This document shows, piece by piece, positions 5,381 to 13,200 of a DNA stretch of 27,858 nucleotides. The translations under genes and the position numbers were made by a program. Under the pieces are notes generated by a model. The model was not told the origin of the DNA, did no database searches, and saw nothing but the letters and a program-made list of their open reading frames with translations. The DNA is from a virus, in IMG/VR virus record IMGVR_UViG_3300034104_004093, positions 1 through 27,858 of that record, one strand, 5' to 3'. The number at the start of each line of letters is the position of its first letter. Position 1 is the first letter of the stretch.

Positions 5381-6311
5381 AACTAAGACCTCTTTTATTT
5401 TCTAGTCTTTTTAATATTTCCTCATAAACTAAATTTTTCTCCTCTAATGTAAATTTAATTCGGTCCTCATTGAGCCTTACCGCAAGAGAACTATCATAAC
5501 TACAAATTCTCATCGGAGCCGGATAATACGTGCAGTCTCGTTCTATAATATGAAAATCGTCTGGATAAGACACATTATTTTTATGAGTACCCGCAATAAA
5601 AACGGATGCGGGGGTATTAACGGCCTTTGCAAAATGCTGACCACAACTATCACATCCGATAAAATAATCTGCCGCCTTAATGATTCCGACCCATTCTCTC
5701 ATGTTTGGGTCTGGCTGGGGCTTATATGACGTTCCGTCGTGGTGTTCATGGGCTCCCATATAAACAATATTGTACTTTAATGATAACTTTTTAATCAGGT
5801 CTTCATAAAAATCCTGAGGAAAAGACCGATAAGATGGGTCAAAAATACCTAAAGGACAACGATTTGCAGTACTTCCATATGGCTGAACCACAATTGTTTT
5901 TTGTTTTTTCTGAAGTTCCCTGACCTCATGAATAATCTGATGTCCTTTTAGTTCTTCAAACTGAGAAAGTTTGATATATTCAGAAGGAAGGTTTTCATAA
6001 TCAGTTGAATTATTGATTTCTTTATGAAATGCCTGAATAAGGTTTATTTCGCCCCTATAATATTCCGGGTCTTTGTATGGTTCTGGGGTGATAACCTTGT
6101 CGGCATCCCAGAAATAAGACTCAAAAATACCCTTATTTTCTGGATTGAATGTTCTTCCTTGTAATTGAGGAAATCCCCAAGAAAGAAAATCCCAGCCATG
6201 AATCATAAAGTAAAAATCTTCTTCTTTATGTTTTTCGGCAAAGTATAATAGTGCCGGAATTGCAGTAAGGGCTCTTCCGAGTCCACCATCAATTGTGATA
6301 ATTGTTTTCAT
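5373..6311 (-). CDS. GT9-like (heptosyltransferase-type) glycosyltransferase
   Basis: The 312-residue protein has a GT-B-like layout. An N-terminal Rossmann start (TIITIDGGLGRALTAIPALLYFAEK, 3-27) resembles the acceptor domain of ADP-heptose:LPS heptosyltransferases. The C-terminal half has IVVQPYGS (140-147) and the GT9-type donor site AADYFIGCDSCGQHFAKAV (213-231; compare DSGxxHLAaAl). It probably transfers a sugar from a nucleotide donor to a glycan; donor and acceptor cannot be read from the sequence. Its ATG overlaps the sulfotransferase stop (ATGA) and its end overlaps DUF6165. The context suggests modification of host surface glycan or of virion proteins. The family assignment is by motif and is moderate. 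Confidence 0.68.
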   Translation of the reverse strand: MKTIITIDGGLGRALTAIPALLYFAEKHKEEDFYFMIHGWDFLSWGFPQLQGRTFNPENKGIFESYFWDADKVITPEPYKDPEYYRGEINLIQAFHKEINNSTDYENLPSEYIKLSQFEELKGHQIIHEVRELQKKQKTIVVQPYGSTANRCPLGIFDPSYRSFPQDFYEDLIKKLSLKYNIVYMGAHEHHDGTSYKPQPDPNMREWVGIIKAADYFIGCDSCGQHFAKAVNTPASVFIAGTHKNNVSYPDDFHIIERDCTYYPAPMRICSYDSSLAVRLNEDRIKFTLEEKNLVYEEILKRLENKRGLSYG

Positions 6312-7132
6312 TTATAGCTTAATAATGTTTTAACCGATTTAGAAGTCTGATTTGGATATTTCCAAAACTCCATATTAGCAGACGAATATTTATCTACTAT
6401 CTCAGGAGGCAAGATTATTCTTGGTGGATTGTATTCTACTTTCTTCTTTACTGTATGCAAGTCCTTAAGATTACAGACATTATCAAATGGCTCATTAGAG
6501 TATTCTAAATTATTAAAATCGTGAGAATAATAATGGAGACCAAGAAAGTCGTAAATTTCTTTTAGGGTTTGCTCTGGATTTTTACAAAGTTTTTCGTATT
6601 CAACAAAGTAAATCATTTCAGGATTTGCATAATACCCTTCTTGAAGATTTAGCCAATTGGTTGTGATGAGTCCTTCTTTATTATCCATCATGGCATCGCA
6701 TCTTGAAAAGACATGGTGCCTTAGGTCTTCTTTGATTAGGGTATTTGTATAAAGTGGATTCTTTTTGAAAATGATCTCAAACGAATTCAGGATGTCAACA
6801 ATGTCTCTTACACAACATAAAATTTTTGTATAAGGAAAAAGTGTTTTGAGTAGGGTTGTCTTTTTAGTCCAGGCCCTTGAGGTGTCTATAATTACTTCTT
6901 TTTTTATGTGAGAATAATATCCCTCAAAAATATGTTGAAGTAATGAGATTCTTCTCTCTTCGTTTACAATGTAATTACTTTCACATCCCGTTAAAAGGTC
7001 TATTGAGGTTGTTGTGAGTCCTTCTACCGGAGACGAAATATCTGCATAAAGATTTGGGTTTTGTCTTAAAATTGAAGACAACAAAGTAGAGCCAGAACGA
7101 GGCAGGCCAGAGATAAAATAGTACTGCTTCAT
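6308..7132 (-). CDS. PAPS-dependent sulfotransferase
   Basis: The 274-residue protein begins with the 5'-phosphosulfate-binding loop SGLPRSGSTLLSSIL (8-22). It also has the 3'-phosphate-binding segment VRDIVDILNS (108-117), in which R109 and S117 keep the usual 8-residue spacing of sulfotransferases. VEYEKLCKNPEQTLKEIYDFLGL (about 178-200) is the typical helical segment near the C-terminus of the fold. It should transfer a sulfo group from PAPS to a hydroxyl or amino group of a sugar, lipid or protein; the acceptor is unknown. No signal peptide or membrane anchor is seen, so it acts in the cytoplasm. It is ATGA-coupled to the oxygenase gene upstream and to the GT gene downstream. Confidence 0.88.
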   Translation of the reverse strand: MKQYYFISGLPRSGSTLLSSILRQNPNLYADISSPVEGLTTTSIDLLTGCESNYIVNEERRISLLQHIFEGYYSHIKKEVIIDTSRAWTKKTTLLKTLFPYTKILCCVRDIVDILNSFEIIFKKNPLYTNTLIKEDLRHHVFSRCDAMMDNKEGLITTNWLNLQEGYYANPEMIYFVEYEKLCKNPEQTLKEIYDFLGLHYYSHDFNNLEYSNEPFDNVCNLKDLHTVKKKVEYNPPRIILPPEIVDKYSSANMEFWKYPNQTSKSVKTLLSYK

Positions 7133-7734
7133 TGTGGCGCGTAGGTTCCAGAAGGAAGGGCCAGGACATTAAAAGAAATTGAAATCCTTTCTTCATCATG
7201 TCTGTTTGGTTCAACTGAATGAGGAAGATAAGAAGGGAAAATAATAAGACTTCCTTCTTCTGGTTCAATCTTTAGCATATCACCAGTAAACTGGTTTTTA
7301 GATGCAGTGAGATTGCAGCCATTCCAAAGACGATTGATTCCAGGGTTTTTAAGAACCAGTTTACCACTTTGAGGTGGGGCCTTTAGATAAAAAGCCCCAG
7401 AAAATGTTTCTTCATGAATGTGCTCGGTGTTTATACATTCTCTTGAATCATTAAAATTCACCCAGGCACTGGTAAGGAATACATCACAATCAACAAAATT
7501 CAGGTCCTTGGTTGCCTGAAGACAGAGATTGCAGATGTAATTAAAAAGAGGTGCCAGATCTTGTTGTGTTTGGAGTGATGGTGGGGATTGATATCCATTT
7601 ACGTTTGATTTTTCTTGGGCCGGATTTTCATATTTGAAATCGTCAACACAAGAAAGAAAAGAGTCTTTATGTTGTTCAAAGTCTGGAAATACAGACATCC
7701 AGACAGGAGTAGAATAAATTGGCAGAAGTTCCAT
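7129..7734 (-). CDS. 2-oxoglutarate/Fe(II) oxygenase-like protein (TIGR02466 type)
   Basis: The 201-residue protein matches the small 2OG-Fe(II) oxygenase type common in marine T4-like phages. It starts with LLPIYSTPVW. The metal site lies in NTEHIHEETFSGAFYLKAP (102-120), where H105 or H107 with E108 would be the first ligands. FPSYLPHSVEPN (166-177) gives the distal His (H172), and R183 in ERISISFN is the expected 2-oxoglutarate contact. Such enzymes hydroxylate proteins, nucleic acids or small molecules. Here the substrate may be the glycan or protein worked on by the neighbouring sulfotransferase and glycosyltransferase. The start is 3 bases after the stop of the Avd/RT-like ORF, and the stop overlaps the sulfotransferase ATG. 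Confidence 0.85.
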   Translation of the reverse strand: MELLPIYSTPVWMSVFPDFEQHKDSFLSCVDDFKYENPAQEKSNVNGYQSPPSLQTQQDLAPLFNYICNLCLQATKDLNFVDCDVFLTSAWVNFNDSRECINTEHIHEETFSGAFYLKAPPQSGKLVLKNPGINRLWNGCNLTASKNQFTGDMLKIEPEEGSLIIFPSYLPHSVEPNRHDEERISISFNVLALPSGTYAPQ

Positions 7735-7737
7735 AAT

Positions 7738-8094
7738 TTAGATCAGTTTTTGATAATAGTACATTGTAAGATTGTTTCTTTTTGCGATTGATTTTCTTAG
7801 GTTGTAGCAGTTAATATGGCGAAACATTCCATAATACGAATTAATCGAGGCTTTTTCGGTTGCTCTTTTTGCGCGATGTTTAGTACAGTTTCTTATGTAT
7901 ATTGAAAATGGTTTAATGTATTTTGTTTTTTCTTTATGTCTTGCTGCTCGATAGATTAAATCAACACAATCAAGCATTGTATTTTGGATTCTAGTGCCAA
8001 GAGTAAATTTATATTCTCTAGGAAAATTTTTCACAATAATAAAAACTCGTTTTGTTAGCTCACGGGCGTCTCGATAGATTTTTAGTTCTTCCAT
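7738..8094 (-). CDS. Avd-like / reverse-transcriptase C-terminus chimera (DGR remnant)
   Basis: This 118-residue ORF appears to be two half-proteins joined. Residues 1 to about 55 (LKIYRDARELTKRV..., FPREYKFTLGTRIQ, VDLIYRAARHKEK) resemble the N-terminal helices of Avd, the four-helix-bundle accessory protein of DGRs. Residues from about 58 (YIKPFSIYIRNCTK, then ASINSYYGMFRHINCYNLRK, 82-101) resemble the end of a DGR reverse transcriptase: the KP-x-IYIRNRT strand and the thumb SINSYxGxxxH-x-x-YxLRK motif. The RT palm with its catalytic aspartates and any template repeat are absent. In Bordetella phage BPP-1 the order is target, avd, TR, RT, so one deletion would give this product. The ATG at 8094 is chosen; a TTG at 8112 inside the heptamer array is the alternative. 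No strong Shine-Dalgarno is seen. Assignment is from remembered motifs. Confidence 0.6.
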   Translation of the reverse strand: MEELKIYRDARELTKRVFIIVKNFPREYKFTLGTRIQNTMLDCVDLIYRAARHKEKTKYIKPFSIYIRNCTKHRAKRATEKASINSYYGMFRHINCYNLRKSIAKRNNLTMYYYQKLI

Positions 8095-8105
8095 TAAAAA
8101 ATTGC

Positions 8106-8140
8106 CGTTCAAGGATCAAGGTTCAAGTTTCAAGGTTCAA
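8106..8140 (-). repeat. Heptamer array, five units, paralogous to 4455-4496
   Basis: The units on the plus strand are CGTTCAA, GGATCAA, GGTTCAA, GTTTCAA, GGTTCAA. The order of variants matches the array after lectin-like copy 1, with one GGTTCAA fewer and one G-to-C change in the first unit. The array spans the gap between lectin-like copy 2 and the Avd/RT-like ORF and begins in the stop codon of copy 2. Confidence 0.92.
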
Positions 8141-8607
8141 TAGGTTACACACCGGAAGGGGCGAACACAGGTCACGGTCACCTTATTGAGGCTGGTGATA
8201 GAGCCATTATCGAAGCCCTGAAAGCAGGCATTAGTAGAGGATACCTCCGTAGAAGACCAATAAAGCGCAGCGGCAAACGTGTCCCATTGGGTTCTACAAA
8301 CGTAACCGGGATTATTTAGTTGTGAAGAGGATGGAACAAACCAGTCACAAGGATTAAATCCACATTGGAGTAGTCGTGTATTGAGGGCTGGCCATTCGCA
8401 AATACAACATTTGTCTCCAACCTGGGTTGAGTTGTATTGACCACCGGCCCATTGAGAACCTAGTTGAACGCAGTTGGGAGCAACTATCCATGCAGTTCCA
8501 CCAGCCTTACAGATAATTCTACTGCCATCAGGAAGAGTTGTTCCAACAGGACAGGCCCTGACTAAATTTGATTGCCACCAAGGAGTTGGTCCGATAATAA
8601 GTCCCAT
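8137..8607 (-). CDS. C-type-lectin-like (DUF1566-type) variable protein, copy 2
   Basis: The 156-residue paralogue of the gene at 4493-4999 has a different, shorter N-terminus (MGLIIGPTPWWQSNLVRACP...), the same cysteine-rich core, and the same DUF1566-like C-terminus (CDWFVPSSSQL, YWSSTE, CVRPFRC). The variable stretch is residues 113-146: FAAALYW here against FASSNYW in copy 1, and FQGFDNGSITSLNKVTV against GQNFSNGSIASCSKTNT. The Avd/RT-like ORF follows directly, the target-then-avd order of known DGRs. A late promoter (CTAAATA, 8628-8634) lies 20 bases before the ATG. It follows the fibre genes, which supports a receptor-binding role at a fibre tip; the exact location in the virion is unknown. 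Confidence 0.78.
   Translation of the reverse strand: MGLIIGPTPWWQSNLVRACPVGTTLPDGSRIICKAGGTAWIVAPNCVQLGSQWAGGQYNSTQVGDKCCICEWPALNTRLLQCGFNPCDWFVPSSSQLNNPGYVCRTQWDTFAAALYWSSTEVSSTNACFQGFDNGSITSLNKVTVTCVRPFRCVTY
8170..8271 (-). other. Candidate DGR variable region (VR) of copy 2
   Basis: This 34-codon stretch aligns without gaps to 4526-4627. Examples of paired codons (copy 1/copy 2) are AAT/CTT, GGT/TTT, AAC/GGC, AGT/GAT, TGC/CTC and TTC/ACC. Thirteen conserved codons (YWSSTEVSSTNAC) sit between the first three variable codons and the rest. Confidence 0.6.
8318..8469 (-). repeat. 152-bp block identical to 4674-4825
   Basis: This is the second member of the identical block pair in the two lectin-like genes. 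Just beyond it, in the seven codons before the shared CRTQWDTFA segment, there are five differences, all silent third-position changes. Confidence 0.88.
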
Positions 8608-8627
8608 AATTTCTTACAATTTTTAGT

Positions 8628-8634
8628 TATTTAG
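8628..8634 (-). promoter_or_regulatory. Late-type promoter CTAAATA for lectin-like copy 2
   Basis: CTAAATAACTA on the minus strand ends 20 bases before the ATG at 8607. The TAA stop codon of the upstream fibre gene (8631-8633) is part of the motif. It probably starts the transcript running through the Avd/RT ORF and the modification genes. Confidence 0.6.
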
Positions 8635-10265
8635 GCAAGAGTAACAATACCAGTTCTGACAATACCATCAGTTCCTCTTACTCTTACAGTAAGGGTAGTA
8701 TTATTAGTTAATTCAAAACTCATTGTTGAATTAACTGTTGGGGTAGAGGTGCTTCCAAGACCAACAGTTGTAACACCAGAAATACTTGCATTACCAATTA
8801 CGTCTAATTTTGTCCTTGGAGTAGCCGTACCTATTCCAAGTCCTCCCATATCGTTAACCGTTACAACATTAGTCCCAGAATTAATTTGCAAAACCTGGGC
8901 CGGATTTGTTGTAGCAATACCTATTCTACCATTAGATAAAACCTGAAATACAGTGGTGATATTTTTTTGACCAGCCGGGGCAAAACTAGCAGAACTTAGT
9001 CCAACAAAATTATTAATAGTAAATAAACTAGAATTGTCGTTTAAAACAGTGAATAATTGCCCCCCACTATTATCACCTGTAATAGAATAATCCCCCTCAT
9101 AAACAACGGCTCCTCTTGATGGCACAAAGGTATTAATTCCAGAAGTTTGGGGTTTTAGGGTTATTCTATTTGTCGATATACCATTACCTGAAACAAGTAA
9201 ATTACCTCTTATTTCAACGTCCGTTGCCGGTGTAAAAGTATTGACCCCGATTCTACCAGAGAAAAACGCAGTGGTATTAACATGAAAAGCCGATTGAGGA
9301 TTTGTGGTGCCTATACCAAGTTTACCGGATTGAGTTACATCTATAACAGGGAGAGTGTTACTCCCGGAAAAATATTGATATCCCCCAACACTAAAAATAT
9401 TACCCCCACCATTAGTAAGAGCAAATAAAGACGCCGGAAAAAAGGTAACCCCATCAGTAGAAATACCCGAAGGACTATCAAAACTTATGGCACCTCTATT
9501 GTCAATAGTACTACCAATCGCAGGCTGATAAGCAATATTTCTATAATGATTTAATTGAATATTTTCAACTGCAGTAGAACCAATAGATGTAAAATTTACT
9601 CTATTTTGAAATAAGTCTCTTATGGTAGTAATACCAGAATCATTAACAGTTAATGCGGAACGACCTTCTAAGTCATTAATAGCATAATTGATTCCATCTC
9701 CAGAGTTATCAATAGAAAATAATTGTCTATCAGGAGACTGAAAAACTAGTGACCCATTATTATTTGAATAATGTTTGGCAGAAATCTCGGTTGTTTTTCC
9801 GGCCCCAGAAGATATAAAATTAACAATAGGGGTCTGAACATAAGAACCAACCCCAACAGAATTGCCCACCCCTAAAGAGAGTCTAACCGTTAATCCGGCC
9901 CCAATAGTTGCCCCAGCGCCAACAGTTAAATTATTTGCTATTGATGCATTACTAGAAGTACTTATTGATAATGCCGGAACCCCATCATTATTACTAACAA
10001 CATATAAAAACTGGTCAGAATTTTTAGAAACAGAAAATAAGTGCTCATTGCCTAATTCATAAGCAATAGTACCACCTTCATTTCTATAATGTTTAATTGC
10101 AATGTGTTCAGTAGATGCTGACCCAGTAGAAGTCACCTTTAATGGACCTCTAAGTTCTACATCGCCCACGACATTTAAATTTGATGTGGGAACTGAGGTT
10201 CCTATTCCAACCTTACCATCTCTTAAAATTAATTCATTATCAAATGTAACTCTATTTTTTGACAT
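8631..10265 (-). CDS. Tail-fibre-like protein with GIGTT repeats, 544 residues
   Basis: The protein starts MSKNRVTFDNELILRDGKVGIGTSVPTSNLNVVGD and is built from repeats. Three or four units have a HYRN / LFSVxNxG / IGTTNP pattern (for example IKHYRNEGG, KHYSNNNGS and NHYRNIAYQ, followed by SGKLGIGTTNPQ). The end is SMSFELTNNTTLTVRVRGTDGIVRTGIVTLA, a C-terminus I associate with fibre proteins of marine T4-like phages. GIGTTNP-type repeats occur in trimeric fibre and adhesin shafts. No Peptidase_S74 chaperone domain is present, so the trimer must fold by another route. It has its own promoter (10284-10290) and is followed directly by lectin-like copy 2. The role in the tail is inferred from repeats and context. 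Confidence 0.75.
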   Translation of the reverse strand: MSKNRVTFDNELILRDGKVGIGTSVPTSNLNVVGDVELRGPLKVTSTGSASTEHIAIKHYRNEGGTIAYELGNEHLFSVSKNSDQFLYVVSNNDGVPALSISTSSNASIANNLTVGAGATIGAGLTVRLSLGVGNSVGVGSYVQTPIVNFISSGAGKTTEISAKHYSNNNGSLVFQSPDRQLFSIDNSGDGINYAINDLEGRSALTVNDSGITTIRDLFQNRVNFTSIGSTAVENIQLNHYRNIAYQPAIGSTIDNRGAISFDSPSGISTDGVTFFPASLFALTNGGGNIFSVGGYQYFSGSNTLPVIDVTQSGKLGIGTTNPQSAFHVNTTAFFSGRIGVNTFTPATDVEIRGNLLVSGNGISTNRITLKPQTSGINTFVPSRGAVVYEGDYSITGDNSGGQLFTVLNDNSSLFTINNFVGLSSASFAPAGQKNITTVFQVLSNGRIGIATTNPAQVLQINSGTNVVTVNDMGGLGIGTATPRTKLDVIGNASISGVTTVGLGSTSTPTVNSTMSFELTNNTTLTVRVRGTDGIVRTGIVTLA

Positions 10266-10283
10266 ACTGGGTACGTTTATTAA

Positions 10284-10290
10284 TATTTAG
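10284..10290 (-). promoter_or_regulatory. Late-type promoter CTAAATA for the 544-residue fibre gene
   Basis: CTAAATATTAA on the minus strand ends 18 bases before the ATG at 10265. Here too the TAA stop of the upstream gene (10287-10289) lies inside the motif. Confidence 0.6.
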
Positions 10291-13200
10291 ATTGTAAAGG
10301 TCGTTCTATAATATTTTATTGTATTAAATGAATAATTAGGGGTAAATCTAAGTCTTGAATTACTCCCAGAAATATCAGAAGTAAAATCGCCCAGGTCAAT
10401 CACATCAGCAATACCAGAAGACTCGACTACATAAGAAGCCGGATTTCCGGTATCTGCAGTCTGAAGAACAAGCAAATCAGACACCTGGAAGTTATTAACA
10501 GTATTATTCACCTGGAAACTGAACCCAGCCCCAACATTAACGTCCGGTCTAGGCGAATCAAGATTTAATGCGGTCAAGGTATTATTAGATTCATATCCAG
10601 ACCCAGATCCTGTTATGTTTACGCTTGTTACAGATCCACCAACAGAAACTCTTGTTGTAGACTTAACCGTATAACCCAATGTTATTGGCTGGCCATTTTT
10701 TGTCTGGGAAATAACAAAGGTGTTATTTGTGACTGGTTGAATATAATAAACGGCGGTAGTTGCTCCTAGACCAGGACCAGGGAATAAGGTAGTCAGGTCA
10801 TAACCAAGTTTTGTTGAAGATGCTGTTGCAGTACTTCCAATCCCTAAAGTAGGAGAAGCAAATGTTATTGACGGAAAAACGGTATAACCAATACCAGTAG
10901 TTAAAAGTGAAATAGACTGTACCCCAAGGCGTACAGTTGCGCCAATTGAAGGATTGCTAAAGGTTGCAGTAACAGGTAGGTCGGCAGAAGTATAACCAGA
11001 ACCAACATTTGTCATTACAACATTCGTTGGAATAATAGTGTTTACTGTTGCAACTGCCCCGGTTCCTATTCCACCGACTGGGGAGAAAACAATATCGGAA
11101 TTAGAAATAACCGTTGTAGAGCCGGATCCACTGTTGTTTACGGTCACGTCAGTAACAACCATCCTAGTAATTGTCACTGCGGCGCCAACGCCATCGCCTG
11201 TTATAGCAACACTTGGAATCGCAGTATAACCAGAACCAACATTTGTTATTCTAAAATTAATCAGGCCATTAGGAGAATTGGGATCGACATCGGCCTCGAT
11301 TGAGGCCCCAACACCAATGTTATTTTGTCCGGTGATAGTTATTAATGGAGTCGTAGTGAATCCAGAACCACCAAATGTTTGCCAGTTTAAAGTAGAAATA
11401 CCTAAACCAACCGAACCAGAAAACCCGGATGCTTTTGCAATTGAAATGTTTGGTGAAACAGTATAGCCAGAACCGACATTTACAATAGAGAGTGTTGATA
11501 CACCCACCCCAACAACTCCTGTTGCGGTAGTACCAGAAGTCGGACTACTGATTGTTACGGTTGGATATGCAGTTGTTGAAATTCCGACTGTTACCGGGAA
11601 ACTTTGGACAATCATAGAATTGACCACTGCAGTTGCAGTTGCACCAGTACCTACTCCTGGAACAGGATTACTGGATATGATTGGTGCCTGTATGGTTACG
11701 CTAGGGATTGTAGTATATCCAAAACCAGAAGAGTTTAATTGTATTTGAGTTAACTTCGATTGCTCTAGTGGAAGGATATTTAATTCCTCATTAAAGTAAA
11801 TTGTTTGACCAGTGGTTATTCCAGTAGTAAATCCAGAAATAGTAAAGGTTCCGCCAATACAAGAAGTTGGAGTCAAGGTAAATTGAGGAGAAACTGTTAT
11901 GGTTGCCCTGCCACTAGTTCCAATTCCATTTATTGAGGTTATTGATTTATCCGAATAAACACCAGGGAAATAATCAGAACCACCACTTAAATTTTTAACA
12001 GATATTGTGGTTCCAAGACCCAAAGAGTTTTCGGTTGTTACCTGCACAAGATATTTGGCACTTCTAAATGAATTAACACTAAATTGATCAATAGTTATTG
12101 GATTCGTGTTAACTGTTGTTATAATTCCGCTAGAAGTCCTTACAATTTCTTCTGTTGAGGTTCCTCTTGAGATAATGTCTCCAACAAAAAGAGTTCCAGA
12201 TACTTGACCGTCACCCCGAACATCTATTTTATAGAGAGGTAAAGTACTTCCAATACCAACATTTCCAGACTGGGTTGTTGTTAAAATTGTCCCACCAGTT
12301 CCAACATTAAGTCTTTGAGTGGTTGTTACACCAGAGACTGAAAGAGAGCCAGAAAGTCTACCACTACCATAAACATCAAGATTGGTCTGAGGATTTGTTG
12401 TTCCTATACCTATTCTTGCGGGATTTATTTTATAAGAAAATCCAGAATTAATTACATTATCAATTTGTAAATAACCAGCAGAACCTATACCATTAGATCC
12501 ATCATTGCCAATAAGTCTAAGGGTTGGATAATAAGTAACATCGTCAGTTGCGGTGAGAATGCCGATTATAAACGGAGGTGGCTCGGCCCAGAACCAAGAT
12601 GATGAATTTGGATCCGAAGTGAGAACGGCACCCTGAGACCCGGCACTATTAAACCGGTCGATTATTCGACCATTTATTTTTACATCACCCTGAACATCTA
12701 ATTTATAGAGGGGTAAAGTACTTCCAATGCCAACATTTCCAGACTGGGTTACTAAAATTGTTCCACCAGTTCCAACATTTATATTCTGGGTGGTTGTTAT
12801 GCCAGAAACAGTTAAAGAAGATACAGATCCTATTCCACCAATAACATTTGTGGAAATACCCGCATTTACAGCATAAGTTGCTACACCGGCAACTTTGGCA
12901 TAATTTGCAACTTCTAAAACAACATCCTCATCAATGGTTCCCTTAAATGTTCCATAATATTCAAGAGCCGTCATAATACCAGAAATGTTTATATCATCTG
13001 GTAATATGTCGTTATCTAAAGTTCCACTAGTAATATTATCTGCGTTTAAAGAAGTTAAACCAGAACCATTTCCAACGAAGAAAGGTGAATTAACAGTATT
13101 GTCGGTGATCTGAACCCCGCCTACGGCAAGCCTTACATTATTAGGAACAAGAGTACTTCCAATACCAACGGCATAATTGAACAAGAAAGCATCAGTCGTG

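Noticed and set aside
8095-8112. TTG at 8112 as start of the Avd/RT-like ORF
   Set aside because: It lies in the heptamer array, has no Shine-Dalgarno, and adds only six residues without similarity; the ATG at 8094 is simpler.
4493-8607. A functional DGR with its own template repeat inside the window
   Set aside because: The end motif GCGAACACAG was seen only in the two target genes, no adenine-rich third copy was found by eye, and no RT palm domain is encoded. A template or RT elsewhere in the genome cannot be excluded.
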